From Paenibacillaceae bacterium UBA6304 (lineage in GTDB: Bacteria; Bacillota; Bacilli; Paenibacillales; Paenibacillaceae), in assembly GCA_002439285.1 (NCBI GenBank), contig DJTQ01000169.1, forward strand, positions 1 through 26,647: a stretch of DNA of 26,647 bases, given 5' to 3'. Below are positions 14,572 to 24,444 of this stretch, piece by piece; within the stretch, counting starts at the first letter, position 1, and the number at the start of each line of letters is the position of its first letter. A program made the position numbers and the translations under genes. The notes beneath the pieces are model-generated. The model searched no databases. It had not been told where the DNA came from and saw nothing but the letters and a program-made list of their open reading frames with translations.

Positions 14572-14575
14572 TAAG

Positions 14576-15250
<675 letters not shown>

Positions 15251-15265
15251 TTAAGAAACAGAACA

Positions 15266-15311
15266 ATAGGCGCCAGGTGAGTTCAAAATTGAGCTCGTCC
15301 CTGGAACCTAT
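15266..15311 (-). repeat. Long imperfect hairpin between secY and adk
   Basis: Starting three bases after the secY stop, ATAGG and CCAGG pair with CCTGG and CCTAT across a 2x2 internal loop. GAG/CTC and TCAA/TTGA continue the stem towards a 2-nt centre, giving about 17 bp in all. The downstream sequence is U-rich but interrupted. It could be a partial terminator, an mRNA processing site or a 3'-end stabiliser. Confidence 0.65.
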
Positions 15312-15314
15312 CGC

Positions 15315-16616
15315 TTACTTATTAATAAAACCTTTATAGTGACGTTTGATCAATTGGCTTTCGATCGTCTTCATCGTATCCAGTGCAACACCGATTACGA
15401 TCAGAAGCGAAGTCCCTCCGATTTGAACGCTACTAGGCAAACTAGCCAAAGCACCGAGGGCCATTGGAAGAATCGATATAGCTGCCAGGAACAGCGCTCC
15501 TGTCATCGTCAAACGGGTCAAGACCCGAGTAAGATAAGTTGCTGTCGTTTTCCCAGGGCGAATCCCCGGAATATATCCGCCGTTCTTCTTCATGTTGTCG
15601 GCCATCTGTTGCGGATTCATCTGTACGAAAGTATAGAAGAAAGTGAAACCGATGATCATGACGACATAAAGTACCATACCGAGCGGATGGCTGGTAGCTA
15701 AGTTTTTGGTGATCCATTGCGCCCATCCGTGTGTCGACCAGAAGCTGGCGAGAACAACAGGGAACTGCAGGAGCGAAACTGCGAAGATCACCGGAATTAC
15801 GCCTGCTGCATTGATTTTGAGCGGAATATGCGTATTCTGTCCGCCGTACATCTTGTTGCCTACAACGCGCTTGGCATATTGGACCGGAATTTTCCGAACC
15901 GCTTGCTGAATGTAGATAACGCCAATTACGATAAGTACAACAACAATAAGGATCGCAATCGATTTAACCACGTTCATGAAAGTTTGACCTTCCACGATAA
16001 ATTCAGATTTAGCGATCGTTTGAATGTACGATGGAAACGCTGCGACGATCCCGGCAAAGATAATCAGCGAAATACCGTTACCGATTCCCTTTTCCGTGAT
16101 TTGTTCGCCCAGCCACATCAGGAACGACGTACCCGCTGTCAAAACAATTGCAATTACCAGGTAATCAGCAAAGCCCGCATTAGGCACCATCTCGACATTG
16201 TACATCCGGTTGAAACCAACCGATGTAGCAAATGCCTGAATGATAGCCAAAATGACCGTACCATACCGTGTAACCTGGGCCATTTTTTTCTTACCATGCT
16301 CACCTTGTTTCGCCCATTCCGCAAATTTCGGAATGACGTCCATGGAGAGCAATTGAACAATAATGGATGCCGTAATGTACGGCATAATCCCGAGCGCAAA
16401 GATCGAGAAGTTCTTGAGTGCGCCGCCCGAGAAGGTGTTCAAGAGCCCGAACAAATTGTTTGCCGCACTGCTGTCTACTGATTCAAACACTGAAGTATCG
16501 ACGCCCGGAACCGGAACAAAAGATCCAATCCGGTAAATAATGAAGATAAATAGTGTGAATAGAATACGGGTGCGCAGGTCTTGAACGTGCCAAATGTTCT
16601 TAATGGTTTTAAACAT
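15315..16616 (-). CDS. secY: Protein translocase subunit SecY
   Basis: The 433-aa protein forms the central channel of the SecYEG translocon in the cytoplasmic membrane, with ten predicted transmembrane helices. Recognisable segments include the plug-side ALGIMPYITASIIVQLL, GIGNGISLIIFAGI, and the cytoplasmic loop with QQAVRKIPVQYAKRVVG ahead of INAAGVIPVIFA. Length is near that of the B. subtilis protein (431). Its ATG overlaps the rplO stop as TAATG, so the two are translationally coupled. A long hairpin follows the stop codon. Confidence 0.98.
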   Translation of the reverse strand: MFKTIKNIWHVQDLRTRILFTLFIFIIYRIGSFVPVPGVDTSVFESVDSSAANNLFGLLNTFSGGALKNFSIFALGIMPYITASIIVQLLSMDVIPKFAEWAKQGEHGKKKMAQVTRYGTVILAIIQAFATSVGFNRMYNVEMVPNAGFADYLVIAIVLTAGTSFLMWLGEQITEKGIGNGISLIIFAGIVAAFPSYIQTIAKSEFIVEGQTFMNVVKSIAILIVVVLIVIGVIYIQQAVRKIPVQYAKRVVGNKMYGGQNTHIPLKINAAGVIPVIFAVSLLQFPVVLASFWSTHGWAQWITKNLATSHPLGMVLYVVMIIGFTFFYTFVQMNPQQMADNMKKNGGYIPGIRPGKTTATYLTRVLTRLTMTGALFLAAISILPMALGALASLPSSVQIGGTSLLIVIGVALDTMKTIESQLIKRHYKGFINK

Positions 16617-17056
16617 TAGATCACCTCGGTTTTACCGCCGGCAGCCTCGATTTTCTCTACCGCAGATTGAGAGAACTTATTCGCTTTAACTGTCAGTTTG
16701 ACAGTAACTTCACCGTTGCCAAGAAACTTGATTCCGCTTTTTGCGTTTTTCACGATTCCTTGTTCAAACAACAGTTCAGGAGTTACTTCCGTACCCGCTT
16801 CAAAGCTGTTCAGTTCTTCGATGTTCACAATCGCGTATTCTTTCCGCGTCGGATTTGTAAATCCGCGCTTAGGCAAGCGACGATACAACGGGTTTTGTCC
16901 GCCTTCGAAGCCCGGACGAACACCACCGCCGGAACGAGCGTTTTGACCTTTGTGACCACGCGTAGATGTTTTACCCATACCACTACCTGTACCACGACCT
17001 ACGCGTTTGCGTTCTTGACGGGAACCAGGAGCTGGGGAGAGCTCATGTAACTTCAT
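16616..17056 (-). CDS. rplO: 50S ribosomal protein L15
   Basis: The 146-aa protein starts [20 protein letters not shown] and has the glycine/arginine-rich N-terminal extension ([19 protein letters not shown]) that threads into the large subunit. The C-terminus [16 protein letters not shown] is typical. The ATG at 17056 has AAGGAGGTG upstream, and a longer frame to 17152 would run through a hairpin and is rejected. The stop overlaps the secY start. Confidence 0.97.
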   Translation of the reverse strand: MKLHELSPAPGSRQERKRVGRGTGSGMGKTSTRGHKGQNARSGGGVRPGFEGGQNPLYRRLPKRGFTNPTRKEYAIVNIEELNSFEAGTEVTPELLFEQGIVKNAKSGIKFLGNGEVTVKLTVKANKFSQSAVEKIEAAGGKTEVI

Positions 17057-17089
17057 CGTTCGTTGCACCTCCTTATTTATTGTTGGCAT

Positions 17090-17137
17090 TTGAGCATCCC
17101 GATAATCCGAAGAACGGATTATCCAGGGGTGGCTCAA
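17090..17137 (-). repeat. Strong hairpin between rpmD and rplO
   Basis: A perfect 9-bp stem (GATAATCCG / CGGATTATC) with a 5-nt loop sits inside an outer perfect 6-bp stem (TTGAGC / GCTCAA) with CCC/GGG pairing in between. No U-tract follows on the minus strand, so it is not an ordinary terminator. It lies within the 109-bp gap before rplO. Confidence 0.85.
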
Positions 17138-17165
17138 TGCGACGATTTGCATCTAGTGCAAGGGA

Positions 17166-17351
17166 TTATTCGGCGATTTCTTGAACCGAAACCAAGTGGC
17201 TTACTTGATTAACCATACCACGAATGGCTGGATTATCGTTGTGAACCACGGATTGGTTAATTTTGCGAAGTCCCAAAGTTTTTACGGTAGTACGTTGGTT
17301 CTCCGGACGACCGATCAAACTACGCACGAGGGTAATTTGCAGTTTAGCCAT
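17166..17351 (-). CDS. rpmD: 50S ribosomal protein L30
   Basis: The 61-aa protein begins [19 protein letters not shown] and includes [19 protein letters not shown], the L30 signature. Its size is normal for the short bacterial form. It follows rpsE by 12 bp with a GGAGG site. The gap after it contains the strong hairpin at 17090-17137. Confidence 0.97.
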   Translation of the reverse strand: MAKLQITLVRSLIGRPENQRTTVKTLGLRKINQSVVHNDNPAIRGMVNQVSHLVSVQEIAE

Positions 17352-17363
17352 GAGATTCCCTCC

Positions 17364-17864
17364 TTAACCGAGAAGTTCTTCGACGGATTTACCGCGTAAT
17401 TTCGCAACATCCTCAGCGCGTTTCAGACGGGACAAGCCCTCCAAAGTCGCATTGACCATGTTGATGGAATTCGAAGAACCTAAAGATTTTGTCAAAATGT
17501 CGCCTACGCCTGCAAGTTCGAGTACCGCACGAACAGGACCGCCAGCGATAACCCCGGTACCTTCGGATGCTGGTTTCAAAAGCACACGGCCAGCACCGAA
17601 ATGACCAACTACTTGGTGAGGGATCGACGTTCCTACGAGTGGAACATGCACAAGATTTTTCTTAGCATCTTCAATTCCTTTGCGGATCGCATCAGGAACT
17701 TCGCCTGCTTTACCGATACCGGCGCCAACCCAGCCTTTGCCGTCGCCGACAACTACGAGTGCACTGAAGCTAAAACGGCGTCCGCCTTTAACTACTTTAG
17801 CTACGCGGTTAATGTTTACAACTCTTTCAGTCAGTTCTAAAGTGTTCGGATCTACTACACGCAA
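17364..17864 (-). CDS. rpsE: 30S ribosomal protein S5 (TTG start)
   Basis: The 166-aa protein has the double-stranded-RNA-like N-terminal domain with [18 protein letters not shown] and [20 protein letters not shown], and the C-terminal [22 protein letters not shown]5 affects decoding accuracy and the mRNA entry channel. The start codon is TTG, with AAAGGAGG 8 nt upstream. The product aligns by eye with the normal S5 start (RxxDPxxLELxERVV), so TTG is real and not a mis-call. Confidence 0.97.
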   Translation of the reverse strand: MRVVDPNTLELTERVVNINRVAKVVKGGRRFSFSALVVVGDGKGWVGAGIGKAGEVPDAIRKGIEDAKKNLVHVPLVGTSIPHQVVGHFGAGRVLLKPASEGTGVIAGGPVRAVLELAGVGDILTKSLGSSNSINMVNATLEGLSRLKRAEDVAKLRGKSVEELLG

Positions 17865-17889
17865 GTCGTTAACCTCCTTTTAAAATATT

Positions 17890-18258
17890 TTAGAATTCAA
17901 GGCCTGCTTCACGCGCTGCATCAGCTAGCGCTTGAATACGTCCATGGTACAGATACCCACCGCGGTCGAATACAATGCCTTTCACGCCTTTATCTTGGGC
18001 GCGTTTTGCGATCACTTCACCGACTTTACGTGCAGATTCCACGTTGCCGCCGTTGCCGATTTCGCTGCTCAATTCTTTGTCCATAGTCGATGCAGATACG
18101 ATCGTTACGCCTGCTACATCGTCGATCAATTGAGCGTAGATATGTTTGGAAGAACGGTATACGTTAAGTCTTGGACGTTCAGCCGTTCCTTGGATTTTTT
18201 TCCGCACACGCAAATGTCTTTTCAGACGGGCCTTATTTTTATCGCCTTTTGTAATCAT
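17890..18258 (-). CDS. rplR: 50S ribosomal protein L18
   Basis: The 122-aa protein begins [21 protein letters not shown] and ends in [25 protein letters not shown], as L18 does. It binds 5S rRNA in the central protuberance. I chose the ATG at 18258 on family length. An ATG three codons earlier (18267) sits 4 nt from GGGAG and is possible. It is preceded by an 83-bp gap after rplF. Confidence 0.95.
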   Translation of the reverse strand: MITKGDKNKARLKRHLRVRKKIQGTAERPRLNVYRSSKHIYAQLIDDVAGVTIVSASTMDKELSSEIGNGGNVESARKVGEVIAKRAQDKGVKGIVFDRGGYLYHGRIQALADAAREAGLEF

Positions 18259-18330
18259 GACTTCCATTTCACTCCCTTCGGTTTACCTTCACGAGCCGTT
18301 CACTTCAAGACGCCAGGAGGATGGGTCCGT

Positions 18331-18354
18331 TAAGAAGAAATTTATTTCTTCTTA
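18331..18354. repeat. Perfect inverted repeat over the rplF stop codon
   Basis: An 11-bp perfect inverted repeat (TAAGAAGAAAT / ATTTCTTCTTA) with a 2-nt centre spans the last rplF codons, the stop and the following bases. It would form an A/U-rich hairpin in the mRNA, with no U-tract after it. Confidence 0.75.
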
Positions 18355-18884
18355 CCGGCTTTACCTTCCTTACGAATAATGCGTTCGCCTTCGTACTTAA
18401 TTCCTTTACCTTTGTACGGCTCAGGAGCACGAACAGCACGAATATTCGCAGCATATTCGCCTACGCGTTCTTTGTTAATCCCGCTTACGATGATTTTTGT
18501 ATTCGAAGGAACTTCGAATACGATTCCTGCTTCCGGAGTGATTTCAACCGGATGGGAATAACCAACGTTCAGAACCAGTTTCTCGCCGGATTTGCTTGCG
18601 CGGTATCCAACGCCAACCAGTTCGAGGGTTTTAGTGAATCCTTCGGTAACCCCGCTCACCATGTTGCTTACTACACTGCGTGTAGTACCATGCAGGGAGC
18701 GATGCAATTTATTGTCGGAAGGACGTTCAACGAGAATTTCGTTCTCTTGAACCGATACCTTCATATCCTTGTGAAGCTCACGAGTCAAAGTGCCTTTCGG
18801 CCCTTTCACTGTAATGACGCTATGATCAAGTGTGACATCCACACCACTTGGTACTGTAATTGGTTTGCGACCAATACGAGACAT
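18342..18884 (-). CDS. rplF: 50S ribosomal protein L6
   Basis: The 180-aa protein begins [15 protein letters not shown] and has the two tandem L6 domains, the second with [28 protein letters not shown]6 lies near the sarcin-ricin loop and factor-binding site. The ATG at 18884 has GGAGGTG 6 nt upstream. The GTG at 18893 lies within that site and is rejected. Confidence 0.98.
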   Translation of the reverse strand: MSRIGRKPITVPSGVDVTLDHSVITVKGPKGTLTRELHKDMKVSVQENEILVERPSDNKLHRSLHGTTRSVVSNMVSGVTEGFTKTLELVGVGYRASKSGEKLVLNVGYSHPVEITPEAGIVFEVPSNTKIIVSGINKERVGEYAANIRAVRAPEPYKGKGIKYEGERIIRKEGKAGKKK

Positions 18885-18914
18885 TTGCTGCACCTCCTTG
18901 TTTTGTGACGTTAA

Positions 18915-19313
18915 TTACCAAACGTAGCAGACAACTTCGCCGCCGGCTTTCGCCTGACGAGCTTCTTTATCGGTCATAACTCCCTTGGAAGTGGAGATAA
19001 TCGCGATACCCAAACCGCCGAGGACACGAGGAACTTCGTTGCTCTTCGTGTACACGCGAAGGCCTGGCTTACTGATTCTTTTCAAACCAGAGATAACGCG
19101 CTCGTTGTTAGCGCCGTATTTCAAGAAAATACGGATGATCCCTTGTTTGTTGTCATCGATATATTCTGCATCACGGATAAAGCCTTCACGCTTCAAAATC
19201 TCAGCGATTTGTTTCTTGATCGTGGACGCAGGCATTTCTACTGTTTCGTGGCGAACCGTGTTCGCGTTACGAATACGAGTAAGCATATCTGCAATTGGAT
19301 CTGACATAGTCAT
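18915..19313 (-). CDS. rpsH: 30S ribosomal protein S8
   Basis: The 132-aa protein begins [20 protein letters not shown] and ends [19 protein letters not shown], the S8 signature. It has the same length as the B. subtilis protein. S8 is a primary binder of 16S rRNA helix 21. The ATG has GGAGG 9 nt upstream, and it follows rpsN by 31 bp. Confidence 0.98.
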   Translation of the reverse strand: MTMSDPIADMLTRIRNANTVRHETVEMPASTIKKQIAEILKREGFIRDAEYIDDNKQGIIRIFLKYGANNERVISGLKRISKPGLRVYTKSNEVPRVLGGLGIAIISTSKGVMTDKEARQAKAGGEVVCYVW

Positions 19314-19344
19314 ACGTGTAAACCTCCTTCCCGTTGTTGATGGA

Positions 19345-19530
19345 TTACCAGCTTGCTTTTTTCACGCCAGGAATCTGGCCTTTATAAGCTAATTCACGGA
19401 AGCAAATTCTGCAAATTTTGTATTTCTGCAATACCGAATGTGGACGACCACAACGCTCACAACGGGTGTAAGCCCGTACTTTGAATTTCGGAGTGCGTTG
19501 TTGTTTAACTTTCATCGAAGTTTTTGCCAC
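19345..19530 (-). CDS. rpsN: 30S ribosomal protein S14, zinc (type Z) form
   Basis: The 61-aa protein carries the zinc knuckle CERC (C24, C27) and CRIC (C40, C43), then [18 protein letters not shown]. This is the zinc-dependent paralogue. A zinc-free copy would be elsewhere if present. The start codon is GTG at 19530, with AGGAGGTG 9 nt upstream. It lies between rplE and rpsH. Confidence 0.97.
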   Translation of the reverse strand: MAKTSMKVKQQRTPKFKVRAYTRCERCGRPHSVLQKYKICRICFRELAYKGQIPGVKKASW

Positions 19531-19579
19531 TTAGCCTGACACCTCCTAATTAGTTTCGGAGAAAAGAAACGAATCGTTA

Positions 19580-20119
19580 TTACTTCACAAATGGCATTCC
19601 GAGACCGGCCAGCAGTTCGCGGGACTCTTCATCGGATTTTGCCGTAGTTACGATAACGATATCCATACCGCGCACTTTATCTACCTTGTCATACTCGATT
19701 TCAGGGAAGATCAATTGTTCCTTGAGACCAAGTGTATAGTTACCGCGTCCGTCGAATGCTTTCGACGATACACCGTGGAAGTCACGGACACGCGGAAGCG
19801 TTACGTTGAACAGTTTGTCGAGGAAATGGTACATGCGCTCGCCGCGAAGAGTAACCTTCACGCCGATCGGCATGTTCTCACGCAGTTTGAAACCTGCGAT
19901 AGATTTCTTAGCGCGAGTGATAACCGGTTTTTGACCTGCAATCAGCTGCATATCGCTTACTGCGGAGTCCAGCACCTTCGAGTTGGCTACAGCGTCACCT
20001 ACACCCATGTTGATGACAACCTTCTCGATTTTTGGCACTTGCATTACCGTTGTATAGTTGAATTTTTGAATCAAAGCAGGTGTTACTTCGTTCAAAAAGC
20101 GTTCTTTCAATCTTGCCAT
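19580..20119 (-). CDS. rplE: 50S ribosomal protein L5
   Basis: The 179-aa protein begins [20 protein letters not shown] and includes [16 protein letters not shown] and [31 protein letters not shown]5 binds 5S rRNA and contacts S13 across the subunit bridge. Its length equals the B. subtilis protein. The ATG has an AGGAGG site, and it follows rplX after 33 bp. Confidence 0.98.
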   Translation of the reverse strand: MARLKERFLNEVTPALIQKFNYTTVMQVPKIEKVVINMGVGDAVANSKVLDSAVSDMQLIAGQKPVITRAKKSIAGFKLRENMPIGVKVTLRGERMYHFLDKLFNVTLPRVRDFHGVSSKAFDGRGNYTLGLKEQLIFPEIEYDKVDKVRGMDIVIVTTAKSDEESRELLAGLGMPFVK

Positions 20120-20152
20120 GAATCATGTACCTCCTTTCTTTACATTCCTGGA

Positions 20153-20506
20153 TTAGTCGATTACTTCACCGGATTTTCTAGCAATACGAACTTTTTTACC
20201 GTTGTCCAATACTTTGTAACCGATACGAGTTACTTTTCCGCTCTTTGGATCAACATGCATTACGTTCGATACGTGAATTGGAGCTTCCTGCTCGATGATG
20301 CCTCCTTGCGGGTTCATCTGATTAGGTTTTTGGTGTTTCTTCACCATGTTCACGCCTTCTACCAGCACACGGTTTTCACGAGGATAAGCGGCGATGACGC
20401 GGCCTTTTTTGCCTTTGTCTTTACCGGAGATCACGATGACCGTATCGTCCTTTTTGACGTGTAGCTTATTGTTATGGGATTCCAGAACTTTTTTCAGTCT
20501 AGGCAT
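20153..20506 (-). CDS. rplX: 50S ribosomal protein L24
   Basis: The 117-aa protein has a KOW motif at about residues 21-48 ([18 protein letters not shown]) and the conserved [22 protein letters not shown]. It is about ten residues longer than many L24 proteins because of the N-terminal [13 protein letters not shown] segment. That segment is directly preceded by AGGAGGTGT, so the start is supported. L24 is an assembly initiator at the exit tunnel. Confidence 0.96.
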   Translation of the reverse strand: MPRLKKVLESHNNKLHVKKDDTVIVISGKDKGKKGRVIAAYPRENRVLVEGVNMVKKHQKPNQMNPQGGIIEQEAPIHVSNVMHVDPKSGKVTRIGYKVLDNGKKVRIARKSGEVID

Positions 20507-20545
20507 TCTTTACACCTCCTGTATATCGGGGTTGGGGTATTCCAA

Positions 20546-20914
20546 TTAGATAACTTCCGGAGCCAAGGAAACGATTTTCATGAAATCCTTGTCGCGAAGT
20601 TCGCGTGCGACTGGTCCGAAAATACGAGTACCGCGTGGGCTCTTGTCATCTTTAACTACAACCGCTGCGTTCTCATCGAATGCGATGTAAGAACCGTCTT
20701 TACGACGAACCGAACGTTTTGTACGAACGACAACCGCTCTGACTACATCACCTTTTTTGACAACGCCGCCTGGTGTTGCTTGTTTCACAGAACAAACGAT
20801 CAAATCACCGATTTGCGCTGTGCGACGACCGGTACCGCCCAGTACGCGGATACACATCAATTCCTTCGCGCCGGAGTTGTCAGCAACATGCAAACGTGTA
20901 AATGGTTGAATCAT
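20546..20914 (-). CDS. rplN: 50S ribosomal protein L14
   Basis: The 122-aa protein begins [27 protein letters not shown] and ends [19 protein letters not shown], as L14 does. It lies at the subunit interface next to L19. The ATG has AAGGAGG upstream, and it follows rpsQ after 35 bp. Confidence 0.98.
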   Translation of the reverse strand: MIQPFTRLHVADNSGAKELMCIRVLGGTGRRTAQIGDLIVCSVKQATPGGVVKKGDVVRAVVVRTKRSVRRKDGSYIAFDENAAVVVKDDKSPRGTRIFGPVARELRDKDFMKIVSLAPEVI

Positions 20915-20949
20915 GGTTATGTCCTCCTTTCAGTCTAAGCTTCCTGCTA

Positions 20950-21213
20950 TCAGATAATAATCGCTTTTTCAACGACTTCAACGAGTCTCCAGCGTTTGTC
21001 TTTAGACAACGGACGAGTTTCGGAAATTTTAACCGTGTCACCGATTTTCGCAGTGTTATTCTCGTCATGCGCTTTAAATTTCTTCGTGTATTTAATGCGC
21101 TTGTGGTACAAGTCATGCTTCTTGTAGGTTTCTACAGCTACAACAATAGTTTTATCCATTTTGTCGCTGACAACTTTACCGATTTGCACTTTACGGCTAT
21201 TGCGTTCTTCCAT
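20950..21213 (-). CDS. rpsQ: 30S ribosomal protein S17
   Basis: The 87-aa OB-fold protein begins [21 protein letters not shown] and contains [20 protein letters not shown]. The ATG at 21213 has AAGGAGG upstream; the frame upstream to 21261 lies in a hairpin region and is rejected. A small perfect hairpin (CGCATT / AATGCG, 21244-21258) lies in the rpmC-rpsQ gap. Confidence 0.97.
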   Translation of the reverse strand: MEERNSRKVQIGKVVSDKMDKTIVVAVETYKKHDLYHKRIKYTKKFKAHDENNTAKIGDTVKISETRPLSKDKRWRLVEVVEKAIII

Positions 21214-21263
21214 GGTTAGCCTCCTTCCTGGACTTAGGCGCTTCGCATTCACAATGCGCAATA

Positions 21264-21464
21264 TTAACTAATGATCCCGAGTTCTCTTTCATGTAATACG
21301 GTTTTAGCACGAGCTATTTCCTTACGCACGTCACGAATCCGAGTCGGGTTGTCAAGCTGGCCAGTGGCCAATTGAAAACGGAGGTTAAAGAGTTCCTCTT
21401 TAAATCCTGCCACTTTTTGTTCAAGCTCAGCAGTGGTTAAGTTGCGAAGTTCATTAGCTTTCAT
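21264..21464 (-). CDS. rpmC: 50S ribosomal protein L29
   Basis: The 66-aa helical-hairpin protein begins [21 protein letters not shown] and has [20 protein letters not shown], the L29 signature. It docks the signal recognition particle and trigger factor at the exit tunnel. The ATG at 21464 overlaps the last 11 bp of rplP, in another frame. Only a weak GGTGG site is present, so it is translationally coupled. Confidence 0.96.
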   Translation of the reverse strand: MKANELRNLTTAELEQKVAGFKEELFNLRFQLATGQLDNPTRIRDVRKEIARAKTVLHERELGIIS

Positions 21465-21888
21465 TTGCTTCACCACCCAATTCTTCACGTTTCACAAACT
21501 TTGTTTTGATCGGCAGTTTGTGGGCGGCAAGACGCATAGCTTCACGCGCGATTTCCTCCGGTACACCGGCAAGCTCAAACATGATTTTGCCCGGTTTCAC
21601 AACTGCGACCCATTTTTCTACGTTACCTTTACCGCTACCCATCCGGACCTCAAGAGGCTTTTGAGTAATCGGCTTATCAGGGAAAATTTTAATCCATACT
21701 TTACCGCCACGTTTGATGTAACGCGTCATTGCAATACGCGCTGCTTCGATTTGACGGTTCGTAATCCAAGTCGGCTCCAAAGCTTGCAGACCGTATTCAC
21801 CGAAGTTAAGTTCAGTGCCGCCTTTAGCTTGGCCTCTCATATTACCGCGTTGTTGCTTGCGGTGTTTAACACGTTTAGGTACCAACAT
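21454..21888 (-). CDS. rplP: 50S ribosomal protein L16
   Basis: The 144-aa protein begins [20 protein letters not shown] and contains the [23 protein letters not shown] segment. L16 helps form the A-site region of the large subunit. Its length equals the B. subtilis protein. The ATG lies 2 bp after the rpsC stop, with GGAGG inside the rpsC end, so it is coupled. Its 3' end overlaps rpmC. Confidence 0.98.
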   Translation of the reverse strand: MLVPKRVKHRKQQRGNMRGQAKGGTELNFGEYGLQALEPTWITNRQIEAARIAMTRYIKRGGKVWIKIFPDKPITQKPLEVRMGSGKGNVEKWVAVVKPGKIMFELAGVPEEIAREAMRLAAHKLPIKTKFVKREELGGEANES

Positions 21889-21890
21889 GA

Positions 21891-22559
21891 TTAGTTGCCT
21901 CCTTCCTGAGCAGCTTGTTGTTTCTTAGCCGTAGGAAGAACCTCTCCACGATAGATCCATACTTTTACGCCGATACGGCCGTAAGTCGTATGCGCTTCTG
22001 CCGTACCGTAATCGATGTCGGCGCGGAGCGTATGAAGTGGAACAGTTCCTTCACTGTAGCCTTCCGAACGAGCAATTTCAGCACCGCCGAGACGACCGCT
22101 GACTGCTGTTTTAATCCCTTTCGCTCCCGAACGCATAGTTCTTTGAATCGCTTGTTTGAGCGCACGACGGAAAGAAACGCGACGTTCCAATTGTTGTGCG
22201 ATGCTCTCAGCGACAAGAATCGCGTCAAGATCAGGGTGTTTGATTTCAGAGATGTTGATGTGAACTTTCTTTCCGCCTGCAATTTTAGTGATTTCATTAC
22301 GCAGGTTTTCAACCTCGGATCCACCTTTACCAATAACCATACCAGGTTTAGCAGTATGAATCGTTACGTTCACGCGGTTAGCCGCTCTCTCGATTTCAAT
22401 GCGAGATACTGCGGAGTCTTTCAGTTTATTTTTCAAGTGTTCGCGAATTTTAACATCCTCAAGCAAAAGATCACCGAAATCTTTGCCTGCGTACCATTTA
22501 GATTCCCAATCACGGATAATACCTACACGTAATCCGATCGGATTTACCTTTTGGCCCAC
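21891..22559 (-). CDS. rpsC: 30S ribosomal protein S3 (GTG start)
   Basis: The 222-aa protein begins (M)[21 protein letters not shown]. It has a KH domain with [17 protein letters not shown] and the C-terminal [26 protein letters not shown]3 lines the mRNA entry site. I chose the GTG at 22559, preceded by GGAGGG 7 nt upstream. The frame upstream to 22643 overlaps rplV and is rejected. Confidence 0.97.
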   Translation of the reverse strand: MGQKVNPIGLRVGIIRDWESKWYAGKDFGDLLLEDVKIREHLKNKLKDSAVSRIEIERAANRVNVTIHTAKPGMVIGKGGSEVENLRNEITKIAGGKKVHINISEIKHPDLDAILVAESIAQQLERRVSFRRALKQAIQRTMRSGAKGIKTAVSGRLGGAEIARSEGYSEGTVPLHTLRADIDYGTAEAHTTYGRIGVKVWIYRGEVLPTAKKQQAAQEGGN

Positions 22560-22572
22560 ACGTTTTCCCTCC

Positions 22573-22905
22573 TTATTTTTCGGATACCACCAATGTAATG
22601 TGGCTGGTGCGTTTGTTGATCCGGCTTGCGCGTCCCATTGCACGAGGGCGGAAACGTTTCATAGTCGGACCTTGGTTTACGTAAGCTTGCGAAATAACCA
22701 ATTTATTTACATCCAGAGAATAGTTATGTTCAGCATTGGCAATCGCCGAGTTCAAAAGCTTCTCCACAACCGGGGATGCCGCTTTTGGAGTGTGACGGAG
22801 GATCGCGATCGCTTCGCCAACTTGCTTACCACGGATTAAGTCAACCACGAGTTGAACTTTCCGGGGAGCAATGCGGATAGAATTTGCATGTGCTTTTGCT
22901 TCCAT
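22573..22905 (-). CDS. rplV: 50S ribosomal protein L22
   Basis: The 110-aa protein begins [27 protein letters not shown]. It carries the C-terminal loop [23 protein letters not shown], whose hairpin lines the exit tunnel near the macrolide site. Its ATG has an AGGAGG site 8-9 nt upstream. It follows rpsS after 35 bp and overlaps nothing. Confidence 0.98.
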   Translation of the reverse strand: MEAKAHANSIRIAPRKVQLVVDLIRGKQVGEAIAILRHTPKAASPVVEKLLNSAIANAEHNYSLDVNKLVISQAYVNQGPTMKRFRPRAMGRASRINKRTSHITLVVSEK

Positions 22906-22940
22906 GTGTGTTACCTCCTCTCAAACGAAGAACTTATCGA

Positions 22941-23219
22941 TTAACGTCTCGTTTTCTTATCGTCGTCCGTATGACCTTTATAGGTACGGGTTGGAGCAAA
23001 CTCGCCCAGTTTATGTCCGACCATATCCTCGGTTACATATACCGGAACATGTTTGCGGCCATCATATACGCCGAACGTGTGGCCAATGAATTGCGGGAAG
23101 ATTGTAGAACGACGGGACCAGGTTTTGATCACGACTTTCTTGTTAGATCCGTTCACTTCTTCCACTTTCTTGAGCAGGTAACCATCGATAAATGGCCCTT
23201 TTTTAAGACTGCGACTCAT
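22941..23219 (-). CDS. rpsS: 30S ribosomal protein S19
   Basis: The 92-aa protein begins [21 protein letters not shown] and contains [32 protein letters not shown]19 sits in the head with S13. The ATG has GGGAGG upstream. It follows rplB after 76 bp, and that gap holds a small hairpin. Confidence 0.98.
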   Translation of the reverse strand: MSRSLKKGPFIDGYLLKKVEEVNGSNKKVVIKTWSRRSTIFPQFIGHTFGVYDGRKHVPVYVTEDMVGHKLGEFAPTRTYKGHTDDDKKTRR

Positions 23220-23279
23220 TTCTTTATCCTCCCTTCGTTACGCTGCTTGTATCGATCTTTCATCCACTACCGCGAAGTG

Positions 23280-23296
23280 ATCCGCTAAGTGCGGAT
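23280..23296 (-). repeat. Hairpin at the rplB stop codon
   Basis: A perfect 6-bp stem (ATCCGC / GCGGAT) with a 5-nt loop begins at the rplB stop codon. AGT/ACT pairs may extend it beyond one mismatch. No U-tract follows. Confidence 0.6.
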
Positions 23297-24126
23297 TACT
23301 TCGTGCGGCGGCGAACGATATATTTATCAGACGCTTTGTCTTTTTTACGAGTTTTGTAGCCAAGGGTTGGTTTGCCCCAAGGAGACAATGGCGATTTACG
23401 ACCGATTGGAGCGCGACCTTCACCACCACCGTGTGGGTGATCGTTAGGGTTCATGACGACACCGCGCACTTCAGGACGTTGTCCCAACCAGCGGTTACGA
23501 CCTGCTTTACCAATCTTCACGAGCTCATGGTCTCCATTGCCTACTGCGCCGATAGTAGCGCGGCAAACCTTGAGGACTTTACGAACTTCGCCGGAAGACA
23601 GGCGGATCGTTACGTATTTTTCTTCTTTACCCAGCAATTGTGCTTCAGTACCGGCTGCACGAACGAGTTGTCCGCCTTTACCTGGTTTCAGCTCAATGTT
23701 GTGGATAACTGTACCTACAGGAATGTTTTCGAGTGGCATAGCGTTACCGATTTTGATATCGGAACCCACGCCGGATTCGATCACGTCGCCTACTTTCAAG
23801 CCTTTAGGAGCCAGAATGTAGCGTTTTTCACCGTCGGCATAATGGATCAAAGCGATATTGGAAGTCCGGTTCGGGTCGTACTCGATTGTAGCAACTTTAC
23901 CTGGAATTCCGTCTTTAGTCCGTTTGAAGTCGATAATACGGTATTTACGTTTGTGTCCGCCGCCATGGTGACGAACCGTAATTTTACCTTGGTTGTTGCG
24001 GCCTGCAGTTTTGCTCAGCGGCGCAAGCAACGATTTTTCCGGTTGATCCGTTGTGATCTCTTCGAACGTAGACACGGACATGTTACGTCTGGCCGGAGAT
24101 GTCGGTTTATACTTTTTGATAGGCAC
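23296..24126 (-). CDS. rplB: 50S ribosomal protein L2 (GTG start)
   Basis: The 276-aa protein begins (M)[17 protein letters not shown] and has the conserved [15 protein letters not shown] and the C-terminal [20 protein letters not shown] around the peptidyl-transferase-proximal histidine. The start is GTG, with AGGAGGG 7 nt upstream. It is one of the largest ribosomal proteins here and follows rplW after 27 bp. Confidence 0.98.
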   Translation of the reverse strand: MPIKKYKPTSPARRNMSVSTFEEITTDQPEKSLLAPLSKTAGRNNQGKITVRHHGGGHKRKYRIIDFKRTKDGIPGKVATIEYDPNRTSNIALIHYADGEKRYILAPKGLKVGDVIESGVGSDIKIGNAMPLENIPVGTVIHNIELKPGKGGQLVRAAGTEAQLLGKEEKYVTIRLSSGEVRKVLKVCRATIGAVGNGDHELVKIGKAGRNRWLGQRPEVRGVVMNPNDHPHGGGEGRAPIGRKSPLSPWGKPTLGYKTRKKDKASDKYIVRRRTK

Positions 24127-24153
24127 TAGATTTCCCTCCTTACTTTAACAATT

Positions 24154-24444
24154 TTATACCGATTCAAAGAACTCAAGCGGCTTGCTGCCTTCCGCCAAAG
24201 TAACGAACGCTTTCTTCCATTCCGGAGTGTATCCGAAGTGACGTCCGTAACGTTTAGGCTTAGCAGGAACACGCAGGGTATTTACATTGCTCACCTTAAC
24301 ACCAAAGATCGCTTCCACAGCTTTTTTGACTTCGGTTTTGTTGGCTTTGATATCCACTTCGAACACATATTTCAGTTCATTCATGTAATCAGCCGTACGT
24401 TCCGTAATCACCGGGCGTTTGATAATATCACGAGGATCTTTCAT
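24154..24444 (-). CDS. rplW: 50S ribosomal protein L23
   Basis: The 96-aa protein begins [21 protein letters not shown] and contains [24 protein letters not shown], the L23 signature. It is the main docking site for trigger factor and SRP at the exit tunnel. Its ATG overlaps the rplD stop as TAATG, and a GGAGG site lies within the end of rplD. Confidence 0.98.
   Translation of the reverse strand: MKDPRDIIKRPVITERTADYMNELKYVFEVDIKANKTEVKKAVEAIFGVKVSNVNTLRVPAKPKRYGRHFGYTPEWKKAFVTLAEGSKPLEFFESV

Noticed and set aside
15717..16481. 254-aa plus-strand frame antisense to secY
   Set aside because: A long shadow frame in a strongly coding region, with low-quality composition, no ribosome-binding site and no homology I recognise. 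secY is certain.
23431..24129. 232-aa plus-strand frame antisense to rplB
   Set aside because: Same reasoning: it mirrors rplB codon usage, and no start signal or family motif is seen.
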